From Draba incana (taxonomy: Eukaryota; Streptophyta; Magnoliopsida; Brassicales; Brassicaceae), in contig OY755211.1 of the NCBI GenBank assembly GCA_963576765.1, positions 2,918,437 through 2,982,436 on the forward strand: 64,000 nt of DNA, in the 5' to 3' direction. The notes under the pieces are model-generated. The model did not search any database and was not told where the DNA came from. It was given only the letters and a program-made list of their open reading frames with translations. The position numbers were made by a program, and so were the translations under genes. This document shows positions 44,915 to 54,068 of this stretch, in pieces; within the stretch, counting starts at the first letter, position 1; each line of letters begins with the position of its first letter.

Positions 44915-45466
44915 GTGAAAAAGCTTGGGGATCCTGGTCGCTTTGAACTTTCTGTCCAGATCGACTCTAAAGTTTTCCCTCGTTCCCTCTGCGACTCTGG
45001 CTCTAGTATCAACATCATGCCATACTCCGTAGCACAACAATTGGGTTTTAAAGATTTCAGTCTTACTAAGTTTTCTTTAAAATTTGCTGATTGTTATGTT
45101 CAACGTCCCGTAGGCGTTCTTGAGGACGTACAGCTTCTAATTGGTGGTGTTTCTGTCCCTGCAGATTTCGTGGTGCTTGACCAACCTGAAGAACCAGGAG
45201 ATCCTCTCATCCTGGGAAGACCATTCCTTTGCACAGCTGGTGCAAAGATTGATCTAAAGCATGGACGCATTGATCTCCAACTGGGAGACACTGAGATGAC
45301 GTTCGAAATGGACAAGCTGCTGGAGAAGCATGTAACCGATGCCCCACCTTTCTCGGTTAAGGAGCCAGACATCACGGATCAAGTCAACGCGGACCCAACC
45401 CTCCCTAACACCACCATCACAGAAGGTGTTGTGATCCCTCATGCAGATCCACCTGATCCACCTTGA
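44915..45466 (+). CDS. Gypsy retropepsin-like aspartic protease domain
   Basis: Open frame of 183 residues. It shows the aspartic-protease core SLCDSGSSINIMPYSVAQQL (catalytic DSG) and the second strand pair with DPLILGRPFL. A stop after DPPDPP ends the frame and no reverse transcriptase follows; instead there is the non-coding GCGCTTGGTGGGAGGCAACC text typical of Athila-group 3' regions. The domain could only act as part of a gag-protease fusion, which the frameshifts prevent here. Confidence 0.8.
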   Translation: MKKLGDPGRFELSVQIDSKVFPRSLCDSGSSINIMPYSVAQQLGFKDFSLTKFSLKFADCYVQRPVGVLEDVQLLIGGVSVPADFVVLDQPEEPGDPLILGRPFLCTAGAKIDLKHGRIDLQLGDTEMTFEMDKLLEKHVTDAPPFSVKEPDITDQVNADPTLPNTTITEGVVIPHADPPDPP

Positions 45467-46818
45467 AAGACACACACGTCGAGCTAACGATGTTAAACAA
45501 AGCGCTTGGTGGGAGGCAACCCACCGGTAGGTTAGATTTTCTTTTCTTTTCTTTCTCATTTTCATTTTCTTTTCTTTCTCTTTAATAATTCTTTCCTTTG
45601 GATTTATTTTCACACCGGGTCGGTGTGAAGTAAGTCTTGGGGGAAGTACTATTAATACTAATTATATTTATTTTCTTATTTTCAGTTTTATTTAAACCTT
45701 TGTGATATGCATGCAATTCTAGGACCACATGATGTTTGCTAACTCTGTTTTTAGATTAACAGTGACTAACCAATGCTATGGGAAGATTAAAAACACCATA
45801 GGTGGATCAGTGTTACCAGAAGACTCCCGTCTCTTTGAAAGCTAACGCTGACACTTTTATGCTAATATGTTTTTCTTAACTCAGGGAATTCGAAATCGCA
45901 TAAGCAGGAACAACCACGTTAGGAGTCCTATCCTTTTTTAAACATTATCCCCTCTTCAGGACTCCTAATGGCCAGACTCATTTTTTGTCTGGTACCACAC
46001 CCTCACCCTTACCTTTCTTTCAAGCCTCATGCATTCTGTCCAAGACATTGACATGCACTCAAGCCCAAAAACTCCGGAGACGTAGTCTGGCCAGCTGATC
46101 ATTCTAAAGACCTTCCGGTACAACTTATCAAACTTTCTGCTTAGGATTTTGTGTATAATTTCATTTCTTTATTTATTTTTCGTTTTTTTATCATTGTGCT
46201 TAGAAAAAAAAAAAAAAAAGAAGCTAGAACTGATCAAAAAAAAAAAAAAAAAAAATTTTATCATTAAAATGCTGAAAGGGATCAGAATAAAGCTTAGATT
46301 TTAAAAGAATATCTATTAAGCACATTTCTGTTTCTTGTTCTCCGCATTATTTCTTTAGATAAGCAGAAAGTTAGTATTTATAAAAGAATATGAGGTCTTA
46401 AGTTTGAAAAGTTGTGCATCTTCTTTGGATTTAGTTCTCTTGGGTTTTTGTGCCATGACTTGCATTCGGCCGCGACTGAGGTTAGCCTAAACACTCGTAC
46501 CACCACTAAATAGCCCAAATCCTTAACCCTTATGCGACTGACATTTTCCCTCTGGTAAGATTTATGGACCCTGGTATAGAGTCGCTGAGACATAGGAACT
46601 TGAGTATGGTAACATTGCTATGTATTTGGCAAAGTACATGAAGTACCATCTTGGTTTTTGATCTGTTTATGAGTTTTCAGGCTTTTAGCATTACATCTGT
46701 GGGGTCCTAAAGGATTGCATTCAGCTCACAAAGGTTAGTTTGGTTTTTATAGCTTCCTTGAGCTTATTTCTAGTTTGTCTTCACTTGAGGACAAGCAAAG
46801 ATCTAAGTCTGGGGGAGT
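45467..46818 (+). other. Non-coding 3' region of the Gypsy element
   Basis: Starts with GCGCTTGGTGGGAGGCAACC, then C/T-rich and A-rich stretches, and ends in the polypurine tract CTGGGGGAG before the 3' LTR. No open frame with similarity to pol. Confidence 0.7.
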
Positions 46819-48168
46819 TGATATAACGTGAATTTGGATGTTCCTAACCACGAATTTAACGCGTTTTCGGAGCCTTTTGAGTTGTTTTGAGTTGATATTT
46901 AGATCCATACTCGAAGATTCGGAACCACATGCGTACGGGAAGAAGATTGGAGCATTTCGAGCAAAAATCGGAGTTTTCAGGAAACCGGACCGACCGGTCC
47001 ACCCCTAGACCGACCGGTCCAGCTCAGCGTCTCGAAGACCGATCGATCAAGCAGAAGATTTGAAGACGGTGGCTCTTGGAAATGGGACCGACCGGTCCAC
47101 ACCTAGGACCGGTCGGTCCACACTTAGACGAATCGAATATTTTGGCTCGGGAATTGAGACCGACCGTTCCACACCAAGGACCGGTCGGTCCCCACTTGAA
47201 GACTTGAAGAATTTCGGTTTTGGAAACAGGACCGACCGGTCCAGTTTCCAGACCGACCAATCCCTGTCCCAGATTTTTTTAGGGTTTTCCTTTTTCCGTT
47301 TTATTTCCTATATAAACCCATAGAGTTTCATTGTTTTAAAAAACCTTTTATTCTGCACGTTTTTATTCATACCTTGGGAGATTGAGAGTTGTAATCGGGA
47401 GAAGAGATCATCATCTTTCGGAGAAGATTTCTGAACCCTATTCTTATTTCTTATTCTATGATTATGCACTTTTCATCCATGAATTCTGCTTTGTGTTTAA
47501 TCATGTCTGAGTAGATCTCTAGTTAGGTTTTAAGGTTTTTCGATGGATTTCACAGATTGAATCAAACACAAATAGGTTACTAATCAATTATCATCTTCAT
47601 CACTGTTAGGCATAATGCTAGGATTGAACTGGCCATTTAATCACTAGATCTTAGGTTGATACACATTCCGAAAGCTTGTGTGTTGCTAGAACTACTGTTG
47701 ATGAGTAATGCGTTATAACAAGCGGAAGTTTAGTTATAGAGTATTATGAACTGATCAAACCTGAACATTAATGCTTGTCTAGGATAGCCGTGACCAAACG
47801 GAAGTTTAGGCACTCGGATCTCTAGGAAAAGTAGTTGTTATCATGGAAGTGGAGCAATTTATAATTGTGTTTTGAGTTTAAGATGCATGCACATTAGAAT
47901 CTGAATAGTTGTCTGGTTCATGATTGTGATTTCCTGAGAATTCTCTATTCCCTAACGCTTTTAATTATCTGAATTTACATCGTTTTTATTCGCTTTCTCG
48001 TTATTTTAATTTAATAACAATCACCCATCTTTGTTCCTGCTTAGCTTAGTTTAATAATCTATAATCTGTTGCGTAAGCCATTGGTCCTTGAGGATTCGAT
48101 CCCTAAATCACTACTTCGTTTGCTGTGCACTTGCAGTAGATTTTATAGGGTTAAAACTCTGTGTATCA

Positions 48169-48360
48169 TTAAGATTTCTTCCATTGTGGTTAACGGTACT
48201 TCTACATGAAGGCGGAACTCTTCTCGTGTGCCTAAACTCAATACAAGGTCTAAATGATCCACGTGGAAACAAGACGTAGCTCATATAACCAACAAGCTAA
48301 GCTGACAAGAATCCACCAGTAGCAGCAACAACAGTTTAAACTCTGTAGAGCCTGCACATT
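48169..48360 (+). pseudogene. HMA1 3' coding fragment, part 2, to the C-terminus
   Basis: The reading RFLPLWLTVLLHEGGTLLVC followed by LNSIQGLNDP is the C-terminal membrane segment of HMA1. In a shifted frame WKQDVAHITNKL and, after a stop, QESTSSSNNSLNS match the HMA1 tail. With the left fragment it shows that the captured unit kept both ends of the gene but not the catalytic middle (no DKTG motif seen). Confidence 0.88.
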
Positions 48361-48635
48361 AGGTAACTTGCTTTCTTTGTCTAATTATGCTAAAGCATGA
48401 ATAAAATTGTGTAACTGTATGTGTGATCAAATCCTTCATAAAAACATCAAAATCGTAAATGTTTCATTTTCGACTTGGTAGTGATTTATGTCACGTGATT
48501 ATATTTAAGGGTAATAATGACAAATAAAGGGTATTTCTTTAATTAAAAAATATGTGATGTATTTTCTTAATTAAATTTTTTTTTGGTGTATTTCCTTAAT
48601 TTTCCCATTAAATTAATACATTTCTTTAAGAAAAT

Positions 48636-48941
48636 ATGGCAAGCATATGCGAAGGTATATGATCTATATTATCAAACTTGAAGTTATTAGATCTCGTTTT
48701 CTTAATTTTTTTAATTAATATAATTATGTGTTGATAAACAGATCCAGGAAAAAGCTCGTGGCCAGAACTGATAGAGACAAAAGGAGAATATGCAAAAGAA
48801 GTGATCGAAAGAGAGAATCCCAAAATGAAAGCTGTTATTATTTTGGATGGAACTATCGTTCCTGAAATCTTTATTTGTGATCGTGTTTATGTTTGGGTCG
48901 ACGATTGTGGAATCGTTGTTCAAGTTCCCGTTATTGGTTAA
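48636..48941 (+). CDS. Potato inhibitor I (PR-6) family protease inhibitor, copy A
   Basis: Two exons, 48636-48654 and 48742-48941, give 72 residues starting MASICED. The SSWPEL opening, the helix KEVIERENPKM and the C-terminal strand DRVYVWVDDCGIVVQVPVIG are diagnostic of the potato inhibitor I fold, small secreted or cytosolic inhibitors of serine proteases. Aligned by eye with barley CI-2, the reactive loop reads TIVPEIFICDRV, placing Glu at P1 and Ile at P1', an unusual choice; one of the two loop-supporting Arg residues is replaced. The two Arabidopsis neighbours are At5g43570 and At5g43580 (UPI, needed for resistance to necrotrophs and herbivores). The MULE ends 30 bp before this ATG. 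Confidence 0.9.
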
Positions 48942-49811
48942 TTAGTTATAATCACTATAGTTACACGAAGATGCTATATACTTATATGTAACCAAAACTA
49001 TATTTACTATGTGTAACTGTTTGTCTGTTATGATATCTCTGGTTGTGTAATGCTATCTCATAAATAAAGTTGAACATTGTTATTTTTGTTTTGTACATTT
49101 GATTATATGATAATTGTTTATTAATCCATAGCTGATAAGTAGAAATGATGTATTATAATTTATAACATATGGAGAGAGAGAAATGGGAGAAGACATGCTG
49201 AACAACCATCCACACCGATACGACTTGTTCGGCTAGTAGACAAAGTGATAAATAACCGACTCAATTCCATATTAAGTCTTGTTTAGGAGACAATTCGAGG
49301 AAAGCCTTGTTTTCTGGTTTGACACTACAACATATTAAGAACATTGAATCTCAATCTATCTAATGTCTAAGAAAAGAAACATTCGTTCTAAATATCACCA
49401 CGTTTGTGATTATGAGACTATTTTCATAGAAAGATAATTATGATTTGTGTAACAAAACTAGGTCACATTATTGAAAATATATCGCTTACTTGTATAGAAT
49501 TTAATGTGTAGTTATGACTTTAATTGATTACTTAAATAGTTACCGATCTCCTTAAAACCAAATATCAAAAGTTGAATATAAAAAAAACAGATATCAAATT
49601 GAAAATATACAACATACATATAAATTTCTTTTATTTTTTCCAATTAAATAGATAAATTAATTATTTGATTATCATAAAGACATACAAATCAAGGCATATT
49701 ATAACATGTCTCGTTTCTTTATTACATCATTCACAACAACAAGCACTGAAGCACATATCTTATTTCACTCATACGTTACATATAATTACGATCCGCATGA
49801 TTCACAAATTT
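48942..49811. other. Spacer between tail-to-tail inhibitor genes
   Basis: 3' UTRs and AT-rich spacer; no further gene recognised. Confidence 0.5.
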
Positions 49812-50253
49812 TTAACCCACGAAAGGGGTTTGTGTAACGATGCCACAATCATTGACACGAACAAGAACCCTATCGCAAACCACAACCGCCAAAATGATTG
49901 CATCTTCAGATATAATCTCAGCAGTAATTTTCGTATTCTCTCTATCAATTATCTCTTTTGCTTCTTCTCCAGTTTTCCCCACCAACTCAGGCCATGAAGT
50001 CTTCATTCCTTCACCAGCACTCTCTATACATATACACAACGTATATTGAATTAATATACTCTATAACCAAATGCATATTGCATGACCGTCTTTTAGCATG
50101 TTCAAGTAGTACGTTCGAACTTCGAACAATTTTCTCGGATTCAAAAATTATTTCACTATGAACAAATTTTAAATATGTATATGTATATTAGGCTCATATC
50201 TAAAATAAAAACGTATATTTAGATTAGTATATACCTGGGCATACGTCCGACAT
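49812..50253 (-). CDS. Potato inhibitor I (PR-6) family protease inhibitor, copy B (UPI-like)
   Basis: Two exons, 50235-50253 and 49812-50023, give 76 residues starting MSDVCPESAG. It has the family TSWPELVGK opening, helix KEIIDRENTKI and DRVLVRVNDCGIVTQTPFVG C-terminus. The reactive loop reads AIILAVVVCDRV, putting Ala at P1 and Val at P1' by alignment with CI-2, different from copy A. The intron sits at the same place in both copies, splitting the codon after the short MxxxC leader. A TATA box (TATAAATACA on the minus strand, 50338-50347) lies about 85 bp upstream. The pair probably arose by inverted duplication and diverged in specificity. Confidence 0.9.
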
Positions 50254-50337
50254 TTTCTCTATTCTTTTTCTTTACTTTGAGTCTTTCTTTTTCTTTCGTG
50301 AGGTTAAGATTTATGAAAATGATAAAAGAACCTAATG

Positions 50338-50347
50338 TGTATTTATA
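50338..50347 (-). promoter_or_regulatory. TATA box of inhibitor copy B
   Basis: TATAAATACA on the minus strand, 85 bp before the ATG. Confidence 0.55.
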
Positions 50348-51242
50348 GAGAAACGTTATGGTGGCTAGCTATCCTATTGATCAATTTCTTTACAATATTA
50401 TTACGTCGATCAAGAGAGATAGATGCGTACGCTTTTGACCCAAACGTGATGATATTTTTTTTTAAATTCAATATTGTTAAGAGTACACGTCAGAGATAAA
50501 TATGTCAAATGTGTGAAAACTATGGTGGCTATTGATATGTATAATATAGTCGAGCAAGTCGTTCTTGACCTGAATACGATATGTACGTAGACCGTAAGCT
50601 CGCATGAACCTATCGCGTATATTTCTGAAATTGGTGGCTATTTTATTATAGCTAACAATTGTACTATTTTTAATCAAAACGTAAGATCATTTTCTATAAA
50701 CTAAAATCTTGTTTTGAAAGCTTTTTTGCATAAATTAAAATCTTTCTTCCACAGAATAACCATTTTAGTTGTATACTTCTGTTACATATATCTTTTTAAA
50801 GTCTTTATTCTAGTAGGAAAATTAACGTGTACGTTAAGGCATACATATATATGTCATCTTTGTATCATCTTATGTTTTATTTTTCCTTTTCCATGTTTCT
50901 TCTAAAGAGCATTTTGGGGGAAAAAAATCATCTACTGTGTACACGTCTCGTGGTCCGTGGACATATTTGAATAGTTAAAGTGGACTTTATTCGTCACAGC
51001 TCTATCCAAAACCGCATTTAAATTTGCATCACACATCAAATACTCCAAATGTGAAGAGAACTTGGCTCTCGAACTTAAATTTGATGATCAATATTCATTA
51101 TTCAATTTAGCAAAAAAAAAAAAAAACTCATTATTCAATAATAATAGTCAACAATTAAATTCTCGAAACCTTCTGTGTAACTGAGGTTTCTTCATGGGTC
51201 GAAGCAAAATTTTCGTAACCAACAAAGAAAAATGGGAAAATG
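50348..51242. other. Spacer upstream of inhibitor copy B
   Basis: AT-rich with no recognised gene; presumably holds the promoter of copy B. Confidence 0.4.
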
Positions 51243-51620
51243 GCTAAATAACCCCTTAACTATATGGCGGGAGCCAAAAAACTCTCAATCAATCACTAAA
51301 CCATTTTAACCTCCAATTTTTGTTGATTTTTACTTTTAAATCTTAAACTTTAATTGACTAAACTAAATTAACAATTAGACACAATTAATCTCCGTTATTG
51401 TTGTCTGTTTAACACAAACGACGTCGTCTTGTCGTGGTCTTGTATACAATTCCCAAATCGATTTTAGGGTTCTTAAAACACAAATCCCCAAATAAATTTT
51501 AGGGTTCTAAAAACACAAAATTCCCAAATAAATTTCTTTTCTTCTTCTCTTCTCAATTTCCTCCAAAGCAATGGGTTCTAGCTCTGAAAAACGTGTGTAA
51601 ACACACAAGGTATACGCGGA

Positions 51621-51722
51621 ATGCCTTTGAAGTGTGTTTGTGGACGTGATGTCAAAATTTACACTTCGAAAACGCAAGATAATTCGGGGAGATCTTTCTT
51701 CCGTTGCCCGACGAAAAGAGAT
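51621..51722 (+). pseudogene. GRF zinc-finger exon 1 in the left arm
   Basis: 34 codons from ATG to a GTAAGA donor encode a GRF-type zinc finger (MPLKCVCGRDVKIYTSKTQD, then SFFRCPTKRD). The frame is open, but no second exon follows on this side, so it is an orphan exon. The right-arm counterpart has exon 2. Confidence 0.6.
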
Positions 51723-51796
51723 GTAAGAAATCGAATATTGAATTATGAATTTGTTGTTTACATTGTACACAATAGGTGTTTTGATTGAAAACAAAC

Positions 51797-51950
51797 TCTT
51801 GTAGTCTAGTGGCCAGCACAGTGTGGACATGTAACAGGTTGGAGGTTCGAGCACAGAGATCATGTCAAGATTTAGGAATTTTAATTTTTAGTTATTAATT
51901 GAGCTTTGGGCACCCCAACACCTAGGGCCGACACTGAATAGTGGTATGAT
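51797..51950 (+). repeat. tRNA-derived SINE-like unit 1
   Basis: A polymerase III A box (TAGTCTAGTGG from 51803) and B box (GGTTCGAGC, 51844-51852) are about 35 bp apart, followed by unrelated sequence. It begins exactly where the left inverted arm ends. Confidence 0.5.
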
Positions 51951-52005
51951 AATTTTGACCAACTAAGTGCTTATACTATCTGAATATATATTTGTATTGC
52001 TTTAC

Positions 52006-52125
52006 ATTCTGAGAAGGAGGAGTTGAAGGCTTGGTGGCGGATCGCCGGAGGAGACGGCGACGGCATCCCAACAGAAGAAGAAGTTGGTAGGAAAATTGAG
52101 CAGAGAAAGATGTTAGGCTTTTAGG
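52006..52125 (+). pseudogene. Duplicated last exon of TZP
   Basis: After a CTGAG acceptor-like text the frame reads EKEELKAWWRIAGGDGDG and PTEEEVGRKIEQRKMLGF then TAG. The genuine TZP exon at 23236-23358 reads KEELKEWWLSAVKSAGRSGG and PTEEELGRKIEQRKMLGV. No other TZP exon is near, so this is a captured or transposed fragment. It keeps an open frame but has no gene context. Confidence 0.8.
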
Positions 52126-52561
52126 GGAATTTCAAATACTAGTTTTGTTTGGGGCAATTTGTGTAAAATTTTATTACAAGAGCAAAGCTGAGGGTAACGA
52201 ATATCTCTATCTGACTAAGCAAATCACATAATTTTTAACGACAAAATTAACCGTAGATAATAATACTTTTTTTTGGGTCTATATGTTAAGAGTAGATACT
52301 TGGGGGAAAGTTGTGTATTTAACTAAATAGGTTAGATTATATTCCGACGAGTTATGGGGGAGATTCGAATTTTGGATTAGATTTCTTTTGTTCAAATGGT
52401 AATAGAAAGAAACATGTGAGTTAATTTAAGATTATTAGTATGTCATAACAAGACAATTACGAGAAACTAATATACTTTTTTGGGATCTTTCCTTAATTTA
52501 ATTCAGCCAATAATAAACAAATAAAAGAAGACCCAAAAATACATTTTTCAAAATTAGGGTT

Positions 52562-52965
52562 ATGTCTCACCAGCTCAATCACCTCGAGTATACTGTCACA
52601 TTAATCAGCTCCGATGGGGTTTCCTTTAAGATCGATGAAGTTGTTGCAAGCCAATCGAAGACCCTGGCGCTGACGTTGATCCCTCTGACTCTTGTACAAG
52701 GATTCCGGTGAACAACGTTTTGTACGGAAAGTGAATGACTACTGCAACCAGCATGGTGGTTCTTCATCCGCTCATCGATCTTGGGTCTCATTCTCGATGC
52801 CAATTACCTAAACATTTCGAGTATGCTTGATATCACTTGCCAACACAATCGCATATGAGATCACAGCTTGCAAAACTCCTCGTGCAAGGTACAACATCAC
52901 CAAGACTGATTTTTCAGACAAGGAACAAGAAGAGATTTTCAAGGAGAATCTTTGATTCCAGTGAT
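52562..52965 (+). pseudogene. SKP1-like (ASK) pseudogene
   Basis: From an ATG the frame reads VTLISSDGVSFKIDEVVASQ, the SKP1 N-terminus. After frameshifts come IPVNNVLYGK and NDYCNQH, then LILDANYLNISSMLDITCQ and, one base out of frame, IAYEITACKTP and KTDFSDKEQEEIFKENL, all in the order of SKP1. SKP1 is the adaptor that joins F-box proteins to cullin in SCF ubiquitin ligases. At least three frameshifts disable this copy. Confidence 0.82.
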
Positions 52966-53039
52966 GTTCCGTATAAATACTCATCATTTGTTCAAAATCA
53001 GATCAAGAAATCTATACTATATTCTGGAACTAATCGATA

Positions 53040-53155
53040 GTCAATCCCTGATGATATTATAGCACAAATCTTCTCTAGAATTCCATCAAGGGTTGTTGCA
53101 AGATGTCGTTGTGTGTGTAAGCCATGGGCATCGATTGTGAGTCTTCCCGCTTGAA
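53040..53155 (+). pseudogene. F-box domain fragment
   Basis: Reads IPDDIIAQIFSRIPSRVVAR and CRCVCKPWASIVSLPA then a stop. This is a nearly complete F-box motif with the usual LxxIF and RxRCVCKxW pattern but no start codon in frame nearby and no downstream domain. Confidence 0.8.
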
Positions 53156-53474
53156 CTTATGCAATTCTTTTTCCCATATGTTGCAGGTGAAAGAAAAGTG
53201 TGTGATCATGGAATCATGGCGTAGGAAGATGATGATTAGAATTGCATTTATATGTTTATTTCTAGTAGAACCTGGTGTTTAGGTTGCTAGAAAAATTACT
53301 TGGTTGGTTTATTGAAGTTATGGAATTGATTTGTTGGATTATGGAATTGAATGTTGGTTTATTATTTTAATAGAATTATTATATGAGAATTTCCGCATTG
53401 GTAATTGTTGAGTTAGTCGGTGAGAGTTAATATTTATGGGAATACTAATTCGGAAAAAAAAAACTTAGGTTATT

Positions 53475-53812
53475 ATTTTTTTTTTTTGATATACCATATC
53501 GGCTGATCCGGTTGGCCCCGGTAGGAATGCACCAAGGTGCTACGGACTGGACTAACTCCCTGAGATGTTGGATTGCACCGAAGGGCCACCACACTGTCTG
53601 ATCCGAGTTTGGAGTGCCTTCCGACTAATGCTTGAGGATATTGAGGCCGCTGCATTTCTAACTACCCGGTAAACCAATTAGACATTACTTCCCAGCAAAA
53701 TGTTGATAACAATGAGTGGGGGGATCGAACCTGGGTTGCTGGGATTTTCACCCTCTCACCCAAGGCCCTACCAACCACTTGCCCACCACCTTCTCGGCAA
53801 AGCTTGGTTGTT
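53475..53812 (-). repeat. tRNA-derived SINE unit 2 with A-tail
   Basis: On the minus strand a B box GGTTCGATCCC (53721-53731) and an A-box-like GGGCAAGTGGTT upstream (about 53770-53785) head a unit of about 330 bp ending in an A run (plus-strand T run 53475-53488). Flanks AAACTTAGGTT and AAAGCTTGGTT may be a decayed target duplication. Confidence 0.7.
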
Positions 53813-54068
53813 TCAATTATGGTTGTTGGTAACAAGCTTGTTTTCCTTTTGCTTTGGATATTCTGCTTGTTGGTAACAAGCTTCTTTCTTTTTACTTCGG
53901 ATTTTGGTATGTAACAAAACTATGTAACCAAATGATCATTTATGTTAGTGTTTCTCTTATTACTCAAGTTATAATCGGGGTTTGACAAACAACAAGAAGA
54001 AAACATCATAAATTAGTGTTTCATTGAAAACTTTAGTAGAAATGAGTTTTTGGTTCATACATCTCATC

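Larger units (their letters stand above)
40457..48168 (+). mobile_element. Non-autonomous Gypsy (Athila-like) LTR retrotransposon, gag-protease only
   Basis: 5' LTR 40457-42958 (1348 bp plus a solo-LTR insertion) and 3' LTR 46819-48168 (1350 bp) both start TGATATAACG and end CTCTGTGTATCA. The 5-bp target duplication TTAAG lies at 40452-40456 and 48169-48173. The primer-binding site TGGCGCCGTTGCCGGGGA, complementary to tRNA-Asp, begins seven bases after the 5' LTR. A polypurine tract (CTGGGGGAG) precedes the 3' LTR. The interior contains gag and a retropepsin domain but no reverse transcriptase or integrase. The LTRs differ only at scattered bases by eye, so insertion is fairly recent. Confidence 0.92.
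38499..48606 (+). mobile_element. Pack-MULE carrying HMA1 gene ends, with nested retrotransposons
   Basis: The ends are inverted copies about 105 bp long: both start GGGAAAATTAAGGAAATACA and run through AAGAAAATACA and ACATATTTTTTAATTAAAGA to ACCCTTTATTTGT. The perfect 9-bp duplication ATTAAATTA (38490-38498 and 48607-48615) is the Mutator signature. No transposase is present. Without the Gypsy element (about 7.7 kb) and the TRIM-like element (about 1.0 kb) the MULE would be about 1.4 kb, consisting mainly of the first and last parts of HMA1 in the same orientation. It is thus a non-autonomous gene-capturing element. Confidence 0.9.

Noticed and set aside
51801..51852. A functional tRNA gene
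   Set aside because: A and B boxes are present, but the sequence between and around them does not fold into a cloverleaf with an acceptor stem; a SINE-like origin is more likely.
52562..52965. Functional SKP1-like gene
   Set aside because: At least three frameshifts and an early stop codon interrupt the conserved order.
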